DNA of 9,775 nucleotides, from NCBI GenBank assembly GCA_027023145.1, contig JALVWV010000197.1, positions 1-9,775 on the forward strand. The letters are read 5' to 3'. Position 1 is the first letter of the stretch, and every line of letters starts with the position of its first letter. The notes beneath the pieces were generated by a model, which ran no database searches, had not been told where the DNA came from, and saw nothing but the letters and a program-made list of their open reading frames with translations. Below are positions 1-4,791 of the stretch, in pieces. The DNA comes from Campylobacteraceae bacterium (GTDB lineage: Bacteria > Campylobacterota > Campylobacteria > Campylobacterales > Sulfurovaceae). A program made the translations under genes and the position numbers.

Positions 1-1
1 C

Positions 2-589
2 ACTGGAGAGGTGAGATTTGAGTATCCCCTCTTCGGTGTGGGGTTCGGCGGAGACGAAGTAAGGGTAGTGATATTTTTTGGCAATGGCTTCAAGATCTTC
101 ACGCGGATCGACGACGACGAAAGGGATGTGGTTTTCCCGGAGTTGCCGGGTGACCTGGATCGTGTAGTCGTTGTGGTAGCAGATCACAAAGTGTTGTTTG
201 AGCCGGGCGATCTCGTAGAGCATTCTTCTCTCCTTGGCTATCTTTTGAAATTCCCCTTTTTTGATCACCTCGGCGACGATTCCTACTGCGATGGTGAAGA
301 CGACGAATCCGACGATGATTAGAGTAATCGTAAAGATACGTCCCATGTCGGAGATGGGTTTGATCTCGCCGTATCCGACAGTGGTAAATGTGATGCCGGT
401 CTGGTAAATGGCATCCATCAGTGGAAAGTGGTCGATCAGCATGTAGCCGATGGTACCGACGAGCATCGTCAGTACGGTGAGGATCAAGGGGATTCGAAAC
501 GGCGCGAGGTGACCGTAGAATTCATCGTTGAGGGTGATGTGAGGTTTGGTAGAACGTTGCCAGCCGAGCGTCTTTGGGATACGCTTCAT
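2..589 (-). CDS. Two-TM potassium channel with RCK/TrkA-N domain (3' end missing)
   Basis: A potassium channel subunit of the inner membrane; only the first 196 residues are in the window and the reading frame runs off the left edge. Residues about 32-52 form a first membrane helix, a pore loop follows with the selectivity filter T-T-V-G-Y-G at residues 69-74, and residues about 85-109 form the second helix. From about residue 133 a Rossmann-type RCK (TrkA-N) domain begins, which in this family gates the pore by binding a nucleotide or ion. The usual glycine-rich GxGxxG turn after the first strand is replaced by C-Y-H-N-D-Y (residues 137-142), so dinucleotide binding is doubtful. The gene lies 44 bases behind rpmB on the same strand; from memory, Helicobacter pylori has the same neighbour pair (HpKchA next to L28). 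The ATG at 589 has only a weak ribosome site. Family call firm, ligand unknown. Confidence 0.9.
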   Translation of the reverse strand, partial: MKRIPKTLGWQRSTKPHITLNDEFYGHLAPFRIPLILTVLTMLVGTIGYMLIDHFPLMDAIYQTGITFTTVGYGEIKPISDMGRIFTITLIIVGFVVFTIAVGIVAEVIKKGEFQKIAKERRMLYEIARLKQHFVICYHNDYTIQVTRQLRENHIPFVVVDPREDLEAIAKKYHYPYFVSAEPHTEEGILKSHLSS

Positions 590-615
590 TGTGCTGCTTT
601 GTTCATGCGGTGCAT
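586..615 (-). other. Nine-codon mini-ORF overlapping the channel start (possible coupling leader)
   Basis: A tiny frame, MHRMNKAAQ, starts at the ATG at 615 with a GGGG just upstream and stops at a TGA that overlaps the channel ATG as ATGA. The channel gene itself has a poor Shine-Dalgarno sequence, so ribosomes finishing the mini-ORF could restart on it. It is equally possible that this is chance, or that the frame is non-functional. Confidence 0.25.
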
Positions 616-616
616 G

Positions 617-634
617 ATCCCCGCAGAGGGGGAT
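617..634 (-). other. Intercistronic hairpin just after the rpmB stop
   Basis: ATCCCC and GGGGAT form a perfect 6-bp stem around a 6-base loop, beginning within the rpmB stop codon. No T-run follows, so it is not a classical intrinsic terminator. It may stabilise the rpmB 3' end or separate expression of rpmB from the channel gene. Confidence 0.4.
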
Positions 635-843
635 TACTCAGCGACCTGTGCTTGGGCTGCTTTTTTCTTCATGGTGCGCAGGGTAGAGGCTGCTACCTTG
701 ATCTTTTTGGTCGTACCATCCTCGAGGGTGACCCGGACGGTACGGAGGTTGGGAAGCTGTCGGCGCTTCGTTTTGTTGTGTGCGTGAGAAACATTGTTTC
801 CTGTCAGGGGGCCTTTGCCGGTTACTTGACATCGTCTTGCCAT
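634..843 (-). CDS. rpmB: 50S ribosomal protein L28
   Basis: Ribosomal protein L28, a small basic protein of the large subunit. The 69-residue product begins MARRCQVTGKGP and carries the family pattern: a single Cys at position 5, the TGN-N-V-S-H stretch near residue 14, the K-R-R-Q-L-P-N-L cluster, and the strand V-R-V-T-L-E-D-G-T. The C-terminal tail after KKKAAQ is a few residues longer than I expect for the family. The ATG at 843 is preceded by AAAAGG at 851-856 (minus strand) with a 7-base spacer. It is transcribed away from rpe and probably together with the downstream channel gene. Confidence 0.97.
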   Translation of the reverse strand: MARRCQVTGKGPLTGNNVSHAHNKTKRRQLPNLRTVRVTLEDGTTKKIKVAASTLRTMKKKAAQAQVAE

Positions 844-876
844 GATAGAGCCTTTTGGTAATTTGATTTTTGGTAA

Positions 877-882
877 ATTCTA
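877..882 (-). promoter_or_regulatory. Probable -10 box for rpmB
   Basis: On the minus strand TAGAAT sits 33 bases upstream of the rpmB ATG, after a very T-rich tract. There is no clear -35 box, which is usual for Campylobacterota sigma-70 promoters, where periodic T-rich DNA takes its place. Position and context are right, but one mismatch to TATAAT and the AT-rich surroundings leave doubt. Confidence 0.45.
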
Positions 883-998
883 ACGAAAAATTAGAAAAAG
901 TTTTGCGATTTTACTCAAAAGTGGCTTAAGGGCACCTCAACAACGGATAAAAGTGTTTTGAAACAGACCGCACGAGGGGATTATCGGAGAGTTTTTGG

Positions 999-1004
999 TA
1001 TAAT
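999..1004 (+). promoter_or_regulatory. -10 box (TATAAT) of the rpe promoter
   Basis: A perfect TATAAT preceded by GTTTTTGG lies 28 bases before the rpe ATG. The expected -35 position (about 976-981) has no TTGACA-like sequence. A T-rich tract directly upstream of TATAAT is the common Campylobacterota promoter shape. It should drive rpe and probably trpF and the exonuclease gene. Confidence 0.75.
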
Positions 1005-1031
1005 ACCGCATCTTAATTTTGAGGATTGAGG

Positions 1032-1688
1032 ATGCAGGTAGCACCGAGCATACTTTCGGCCGATTTTGGACATTTGGCACGCGATGTTCAGGCGATTTGC
1101 GACGGGGGGTGTGACCTCGTGCATGTGGACGTGATGGATGGGCATTTCGTCCCGAATCTTACCATTGGGCCGGTCGTAGTTGAGGCGGTAGCAAGAGCCG
1201 CTACGAAGCCTTTGGATATACACTTGATGGTGGAGAATAACACCTTTTTCGTCGATCTCTTCGCCCCACTCAAGCCGACATACATCTCCTTTCACATCGA
1301 AGAGGAAAAGCACCCCCACCGTCTTATCCAGAAGATTCGCAGTCTTGGGATCAAGCCCGCCATCGTTCTGAATCCCCACACCCCTCCCGAAGCAGTTGAA
1401 TATCTGTTGATGGATTTGGATATGGTGCTTCTGATGAGTGTCAACCCCGGTTTCGGAGGGCAGAGCTTCATCGACTCGGTTATCCCCAAAGCTCAGAAGC
1501 TCAAAGCCATGATAGCCCACCATAACCCTGAGTGTTTGATCGAAGTAGACGGCGGAGTCAACGATCGGAATGTAAAACTGCTTGCCGATGCGGGAGTAGA
1601 TGTCGTCGTCGCTGGTTCGTTTGTTTACAAACATCCCAAAGGCGTTGGAGAGGCGATTGCCTCTTTGAAATTAGGAATTAGGAATTAG
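1032..1688 (+). CDS. rpe: Ribulose-phosphate 3-epimerase
   Basis: Interconverts D-ribulose 5-phosphate and D-xylulose 5-phosphate in the pentose phosphate (and Calvin) pathway; a cytosolic TIM barrel using a divalent metal. The expected metal and catalytic residues are all visible: H31 and D33 (in V-H-V-D-V-M-D-G), H64 (D-I-H-L-M-V) and D173 (V-D-G-G-V-N), with the phosphate-loop motif VNPGFGGQSF at 137-146. The start is the ATG at 1032 because GAGGA at 1021-1025 is spaced 6 bases from it; the in-frame TTG at 1026 is too close to that site. Length is 218 residues, normal for the family. The last five residues (LGIRN) and the TAG stop are encoded by a heptamer repeat array, so the native C-terminus appears to have been replaced or extended. 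Confidence 0.97.
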   Translation: MQVAPSILSADFGHLARDVQAICDGGCDLVHVDVMDGHFVPNLTIGPVVVEAVARAATKPLDIHLMVENNTFFVDLFAPLKPTYISFHIEEEKHPHRLIQKIRSLGIKPAIVLNPHTPPEAVEYLLMDLDMVLLMSVNPGFGGQSFIDSVIPKAQKLKAMIAHHNPECLIEVDGGVNDRNVKLLADAGVDVVVAGSFVYKHPKGVGEAIASLKLGIRN

Positions 1689-1729
1689 GAATGAGGAATT
1701 TTGATGTGCTTTTCTTCCGAAGAGCTTTT
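1670..1729 (+). repeat. Modular intergenic element copy 1 (heptamer array, core, hairpin)
   Basis: Four ATTAGGA-type heptamers (1670-1697, the fourth ATGAGGA) begin inside the 3' end of rpe. They are followed by a degenerate core TTTTGATGTGC (1699-1709), a hairpin GCTTTTC/GAAGAGC (1708-1725, one G-T pair) whose GC overlaps the core, and a TTTT run. It shares order and spacing with the copies at 3957, 4135, 4787, 6904, 7066 and 9065. The hairpin plus T-run could weakly terminate transcription after rpe. Confidence 0.8.
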
Positions 1730-1738
1730 ACCGTTCGC

Positions 1739-1812
1739 GTAGGGTGTGCAATAGCACACCTATCCACCAATAACCACTATACTAATACACGGTGCGCAAT
1801 TGCGCACCCTAC
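1739..1812. repeat. REP doublet in inverted orientation (REPIN-like)
   Basis: A 22-base REP-like unit at 1739-1760 starts with GTAG and holds the stem GGTGTGC/GCACACC around AATA. A second unit at 1812-1791 on the other strand also starts with GTAG and holds GGTGCGC/GCGCACC around AATT, an 18-base perfect palindrome. A 30-base AT-rich spacer separates them. GTAG plus a hairpin is the known signature of REP sequences mobilised by RAYT (TnpA-REP) enzymes, and an inverted pair is the REPIN arrangement. The two stems differ by a paired T-A to C-G change. No RAYT gene is in the window. Confidence 0.7.
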
Positions 1813-1830
1813 TTTTCCCCACCCCCCACT

Positions 1831-1858
1831 CTTTCACAAACAGGGACTTTTGTGAAAG
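1831..1858 (+). promoter_or_regulatory. Hairpin over the trpF start codon, ribosome site in the loop
   Basis: CTTTCACAAA (1831-1840) and TTTGTGAAAG (1849-1858) form a perfect 10-bp stem. The 8-base loop CAGGGACT holds the Shine-Dalgarno sequence AGGGA, and the GTG start codon (1852-1854) is in the right arm. In RNA the start codon would be paired and the ribosome site exposed, a geometry suited to translational control. Confidence 0.6.
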
Positions 1859-2442
1859 TGAAGATCTGCGGCATCACCAACCTCGAAGATGCCCTTCATG
1901 CTGCCCGTGCCGGAGCCGATGCATTGGGGTTTGTCTTTTATGAACCGTCCCCCCGGTATATTACACCTGAGGCAACAGCGGAGATCATTCGACATCTTCC
2001 GCCGTTTGTAGAACGGGTGGGGTTGTTTGTCAACGTGACACCAGAGGTTGTCAATGCGGTTGCCGTGCAGACGGGGATTTCGCTGGCACAGATCCATTTT
2101 GAGGTGGACGAAGCGTTCCTTGAAGCCCTTACGATTCCGGTATTACCGGTGGTGCGGGCACAGAAATCCGAAGACTTGTCACGTTTTACAGATCGTTACC
2201 GATTGGTGGATGCGTACGTTGACGGATACGGTGGAGAAGGAAAACGCCTGGCACGGGAGTGGTTTGCGGGGCGGGATAATTCCCGGACAATTCTGGCCGG
2301 GGGGCTGAGTCCGGACAATCTTTCCTCAATAAAAGGGATGGGATTTTACGGGGTCGATGTCAGCTCGGGGGTCGAAGCCTCCAAAGGGCGCAAAGACCCT
2401 GACAAAGTGGAACGGTTCATCCGGTATGCTCAAAGTCTATGA
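1852..2442 (+). CDS. trpF: Phosphoribosylanthranilate isomerase
   Basis: Converts N-(5-phosphoribosyl)anthranilate to the carboxyphenylamino-deoxyribulose phosphate in tryptophan synthesis, an Amadori rearrangement in a cytosolic TIM barrel. The N-terminus KVKICGITN carries the catalytic Cys (residue 6), and the acid is likely D120 in L-V-D-A-Y-V, followed by G-Y-G-G-E-G-K (125-131). The GLSPDN motif and the V-D-V-S-S-G-V-E phosphate-binding stretch are near the C-terminus. The start is GTG 1852, in frame with a good AGGGA site 5 bases upstream; GTG 1858 is a second possibility. Any longer frame would read through the REP doublet. Length 196 residues fits the family. It is a lone trp gene here, 163 bases after rpe, and overlaps the next gene by 17 bases, implying translational coupling. 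Confidence 0.96.
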   Translation: MKVKICGITNLEDALHAARAGADALGFVFYEPSPRYITPEATAEIIRHLPPFVERVGLFVNVTPEVVNAVAVQTGISLAQIHFEVDEAFLEALTIPVLPVVRAQKSEDLSRFTDRYRLVDAYVDGYGGEGKRLAREWFAGRDNSRTILAGGLSPDNLSSIKGMGFYGVDVSSGVEASKGRKDPDKVERFIRYAQSL

Positions 2443-3223
2443 TGAATTGACCGCAGCCTTTCGGCGCAACGATGGCCGACTCTCTTCTGAGGCGTACGAG
2501 CGAATCGTGCGCAAGCACACGACCCTTTTTGAAGACAGCGATACCATCTTTGTCCTCCTTCAAGCTTCGGGATACCCGATCGAGATGGAGGGAGGGGGGT
2601 ACCGTTTCCGCCCCCATTTTACTCCCTACGCCGAAGAGACATTTTGCATCGTGGACATCGAGACCAATGGCTCCAAACCCGGCACGTCTCAGGTGATCGA
2701 GATCGGGGCAGTCAAGGTGCGAGGTGGGGAAGTGATCGCACGATTTGAGACCTATGTAGCATGCGCCTATCTCCCTGAACAGATCATCAAACTCACCGGT
2801 ATTGAGCCTGAGGATCTCGTCGGAGCACCCTCACGCCGAGAGGCACTGACGCAGCTTCGGGCGTTTCTCGATGATGCGATTTTTGTGGCGCACAATGTTC
2901 AGTTTGACCATACGTTTTTGACGGCCTCCTTTGAGCGGTTCGGGTTGGGAAGTATCGGCAATCCGAAGATGTGCACCATCGAGTTGGCAAAGCGGACGTT
3001 TGAGAGTGAACGGTATGGATTGGCGTATCTCAATGAGACGCTTGATCTTGGGTCATGGGCACTGCATCGTGCCTACTGTGATGCCAATGCGGCGGCCAAA
3101 GTGATGCTCAAATCGTTTGAGACGCTGCCGGAGTATGTTCAAACGACGGATGATTTGTTGCAGTTTTCGACCTCGAGTCAAAAAGCAAGACGCCTCGCCT
3201 CAACTCAGGAGCAGGGACTTTAG
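2426..3223 (+). CDS. dnaQ: 3'-5' exonuclease, DnaQ (DNA polymerase III epsilon) family
   Basis: A DEDDh 3'-5' exonuclease of the DnaQ type, likely the proofreading epsilon subunit or a related repair nuclease. All three motifs are intact: Exo I D77-I-E79-T-N-G, Exo II H156-N-V-Q-F-D161, and Exo III H214-R-A-Y-C-D219-A. Residues 1-70 precede the nuclease domain and look like the helical N-terminal extension seen in epsilonproteobacterial homologues, recalled from memory. The start is ATG 2426 (265 residues), which overlaps the trpF stop by 17 bases; an upstream ATG at 2357 would overlap trpF by 86 bases and add a tail copied from that frame. In Campylobacter jejuni the order is, as I recall, rpmB, rpe, dnaQ, which supports the symbol. 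The stop at 3223 faces the convergent membrane gene across 51 bases. Confidence 0.9.
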   Translation: MLKVYDELTAAFRRNDGRLSSEAYERIVRKHTTLFEDSDTIFVLLQASGYPIEMEGGGYRFRPHFTPYAEETFCIVDIETNGSKPGTSQVIEIGAVKVRGGEVIARFETYVACAYLPEQIIKLTGIEPEDLVGAPSRREALTQLRAFLDDAIFVAHNVQFDHTFLTASFERFGLGSIGNPKMCTIELAKRTFESERYGLAYLNETLDLGSWALHRAYCDANAAAKVMLKSFETLPEYVQTTDDLLQFSTSSQKARRLASTQEQGL

Positions 3224-3274
3224 CCTCGTCATACAGAGCGAAAGTCCCACCTCCGGCGGAACGGCATATATCGT

Positions 3275-3940
3275 TTACATGTCCTCTGTCAGACACGGTA
3301 CGATGTGGTGCAGAAAAAGTATTTGTGCAAAAACAGGTGAGAAGAGATTGAGCAGTGGAATGTAGTTGAGCCCAGATCCGATCATGGCAAGGAGGGTAGT
3401 GGTTCGGGTGGTACAGGCTTTGATACTGTTTTTGTCCTGACTGAACATCCCTCCGACATCGTAGAGGGTCGGTTCCTTGATAAGGATAGACCACAACCAG
3501 AGCATATAGACTGCCCCCAGTACGGGGACAAACATCAGCGGAAACGTCAGAAGAAATACTCCAAGAAAAACCCCTGCGGATTTGAGGCTCAGCAGAAGGC
3601 TCGTGGTGGTACTGGGGCTGCCAGAAGGCGGCATATCAGGGTAGTGTTTGTTTGCGAGTTTTTTTAGCAGTGGTTCGACCATGGAGGAGGTGACAATAGA
3701 ATGGATGGCAATAAAAAGCATATACGCAATGGCAATGACGGCTATCGAAGCGCCTGTGGTCTGAACCCACTCCCACGGTATCCATGTCAGGTAGTGTTTG
3801 ACAAATGCTGAAAGGGTGCCCCAAAGAAGCCAGACAATGGCAGCTGTAAGTCCCAGTGAGATGAGGGTGGTCTTGACAATGAATGCCAGGACAGCAGCTG
3901 AGAAGAGGTCTTTGAGGCTTTTGATGACAGTTGTGTTCAT
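3275..3940 (-). CDS. EI24/CysZ-family integral membrane protein
   Basis: A 221-residue inner-membrane protein with about four hydrophobic blocks (residues roughly 14-46, 62-86, 119-155 and 180-214), some long enough for two helices. The pattern of a long hydrophobic N-terminal block, a polar loop with P-D-M-P-P-S-G-S near 101-108, an L-L-S-L-K run and a C-terminal A-Q-I-L-F-L-H-H stretch resembles the EI24 domain family, which includes the sulfate transporter CysZ. No substrate can be read from the sequence and no cysteine synthesis gene is next to it. The start ATG at 3940 has GGAG five bases upstream (minus strand). It is followed upstream by a heptamer array, so its native promoter region may have been replaced. 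Family call fairly sure, function unknown. Confidence 0.8.
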   Translation of the reverse strand: MNTTVIKSLKDLFSAAVLAFIVKTTLISLGLTAAIVWLLWGTLSAFVKHYLTWIPWEWVQTTGASIAVIAIAYMLFIAIHSIVTSSMVEPLLKKLANKHYPDMPPSGSPSTTTSLLLSLKSAGVFLGVFLLTFPLMFVPVLGAVYMLWLWSILIKEPTLYDVGGMFSQDKNSIKACTTRTTTLLAMIGSGLNYIPLLNLFSPVFAQILFLHHIVPCLTEDM

Positions 3941-3956
3941 GGATACTCCGTTTGTA

Positions 3957-4032
3957 GAATTAGGAATTAGGAATTAGGAGTGAGGAATGAGGAGTTTTGG
4001 TATGCTTTTCTTTGAAAAGCTTTTGTCAAAAA
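3957..4032 (+). repeat. Modular intergenic element copy 2
   Basis: Five heptamers (three GAATTAG, then GAGTGAG and GAATGAG, 3957-3991), the core TTTTGGTATGC (3995-4005), the hairpin GCTTTTC/GAAAAGC with a TTT loop (4004-4020) and TTTTGTCAAAAA (4021-4032). It joins directly to the REP-like palindrome at 4033. It is the best-preserved copy of the element in the window. Confidence 0.85.
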
Positions 4033-4078
4033 GGGGCTGGGACTTCAGTCCCATCCATGCGACTGAAGTCGCATCCCC
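4033..4078. repeat. Second inverted REP-like doublet (GACTTCAGTC type)
   Basis: A unit at 4053-4033 (minus) and one at 4058-4078 (plus) are inverted around TCCA. Each is a hairpin followed by CCCC: TGGGACT-GA-AGTCCCA in the first and TGCGACT-GA-AGTCGCA in the second. They differ in the stem by a paired G-C to C-G swap, so base pairing is kept. The unit family differs from the GTAG-type doublet at 1739. A third, single unit is at 4720-4740. Confidence 0.75.
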
Positions 4079-4136
4079 GAGACAAAGCATGCATACCAAA
4101 ATTTCTAATTTCTAATTCCTCACTCCTAATTTCCAA
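4079..4136 (-). repeat. Modular intergenic element copy 3, running into the carbonic anhydrase gene
   Basis: Read on the minus strand: five heptamers (4136-4102; two of type TTAGAAA next to the core), the core TTTTGGTATGC (4101-4091), a reduced ATGC in place of the hairpin, then TTTGTC and GGGG of the REP unit. With copy 2 and the doublet it makes one symmetric 180-base inverted structure from 3957 to 4136. The last codon and TAG stop of the gene at 4126 are in this array. Confidence 0.8.
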
Positions 4137-4683
4137 TGTATTCCCGCATAAACCCGACATACCGTTTTGCTGAAGCGTAGAGTTCCTCAACCTCTTCATC
4201 ACTGAGGGTGCGTACGGCTTTGGCCGGGGAGCCGAGGATGAGGGAGCGGGGTGGGAAGACTTTGCCGCCGGTGACCAGTGCCCCGGCTCCGACGATCGAT
4301 TCGCGGCCGATGACAGTGCCATCGAGAATCGTGGCACTCATCCCGATGAGGCAGGCATCTTCGATGGTGCAGCCGTGCAGCATTACCCGGTGACCGATGG
4401 TGACATCATCGCCGATGATCGTGGGGTGACCGTCACTTCGATCCGAGTTTTTCCAGTGGGTGACGTGGAGCATGCTCAGATCCTGGATATTTGTCCGATC
4501 CCCGATCCGGATACGGTGGACATCTCCCCGCACGACACATCCGAACCATACTGAACTCTCCTCACCGATTGTTACATCCCCGATCACCGTCGCTCCCGGA
4601 GCGATCCAGGCGGATGGATTTATGGTAGGGGCGGTTTCTTTGTAGGGGAGTAAAATAGCATTTGAATTGTCGGTATTTTTCAT
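4126..4683 (-). CDS. Gamma-carbonic-anhydrase-like protein (YrdA/CaiE family, left-handed beta helix)
   Basis: A 185-residue cytosolic hexapeptide-repeat protein, expected to be a trimer with zinc sites at subunit interfaces. The repeats run from about residue 28 to 155. The three metal histidines appear as H73 (M-L-H-V-T-H), H98 (I-G-H-R-V) and H103 (M-L-H-G-C-T), and the conserved V-V-R-G-D (residues 50-54) and N-I-Q-D (65-68) are present. Members such as YrdA often lack proven carbonic anhydrase activity, so the reaction is not certain. The ATG at 4683 has AAGG about ten bases upstream, a rather long spacer. The stop codon TAG and the last one or two residues come from a heptamer repeat. 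The gene is bracketed by inverted copies of the same intergenic element (3957-4053 and 4720-4787). Confidence 0.93.
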   Translation of the reverse strand: MKNTDNSNAILLPYKETAPTINPSAWIAPGATVIGDVTIGEESSVWFGCVVRGDVHRIRIGDRTNIQDLSMLHVTHWKNSDRSDGHPTIIGDDVTIGHRVMLHGCTIEDACLIGMSATILDGTVIGRESIVGAGALVTGGKVFPPRSLILGSPAKAVRTLSDEEVEELYASAKRYVGFMREYIGN

Positions 4684-4719
4684 GTTTGTTTTACCTTGTC
4701 AATCTATGCATGTTTTTTG

Positions 4720-4740
4720 TGGGACTGAAGTCCCAGCCCC
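4720..4740 (+). repeat. Single REP-like palindrome upstream of the carbonic anhydrase gene
   Basis: TGGGACT-GA-AGTCCCA followed by GCCCC is identical over 21 bases to the unit at 4053-4033 in reverse orientation. It lies 37-57 bases upstream of the carbonic anhydrase start and would form a hairpin in that mRNA leader if transcription starts further upstream. Confidence 0.75.
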
Positions 4741-4787
4741 TTTTGACAAAAGCTTTTCAAAGAAAAGCAAACCAAAATTCCTAATTC
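4741..4787 (-). repeat. Modular intergenic element copy 4, downstream of ppk
   Basis: On the minus strand: a remnant heptamer GAATTAG, the core TTTTGGTTTGC, the hairpin GCTTTTC/GAAAAGC (4752-4768) and TTTTGTCAAAA leading into the REP unit at 4740. It matches the 3992-4032 copy almost base for base in inverted orientation (one T missing and few substitutions). The hairpin with following TTTT sits 24 bases past the ppk stop and might act as a weak terminator. Confidence 0.8.
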
Positions 4788-4791
4788 TATA

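Larger units (their letters stand above)
844..1031. promoter_or_regulatory. Divergent rpmB/rpe promoter region
   Basis: This 188-base gap between divergent genes is AT-rich near rpmB and more mixed from about 921 to 990. Apart from the two -10 candidates and the two ribosome binding sites I see no ORF, RNA gene or repeat in it. It is one of the few gaps here without the heptamer element. Confidence 0.6.

Noticed and set aside
981..1634. 217-codon minus-strand frame opposite rpe
   Set aside because: It lies wholly within the rpe gene and promoter, and rpe has all its catalytic residues. The antisense product has no recognisable motif.
1670..1700. Heptamer arrays as a CRISPR
   Set aside because: Units are contiguous 7-mers without spacers and no cas gene is present.
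1792..1851. Longer trpF start at 1792
   Set aside because: It begins inside the REP palindrome and adds residues foreign to the family; GTG 1852 has a well spaced AGGGA.
2357..2425. Longer exonuclease start at 2357
   Set aside because: It would overlap trpF by 86 bases, and the added residues are basic, low-complexity and unlike the family.
3224..3274. Terminator between the convergent exonuclease and EI24 genes
   Set aside because: The 51 bases contain only a tiny TCC/GGA stem and no T-run in either direction.
4694..4699. TTGACA (minus strand) as a -35 box for the carbonic anhydrase gene
   Set aside because: The matching -10 position would fall inside the coding sequence after the ATG, and no TATAAT-like box is there.
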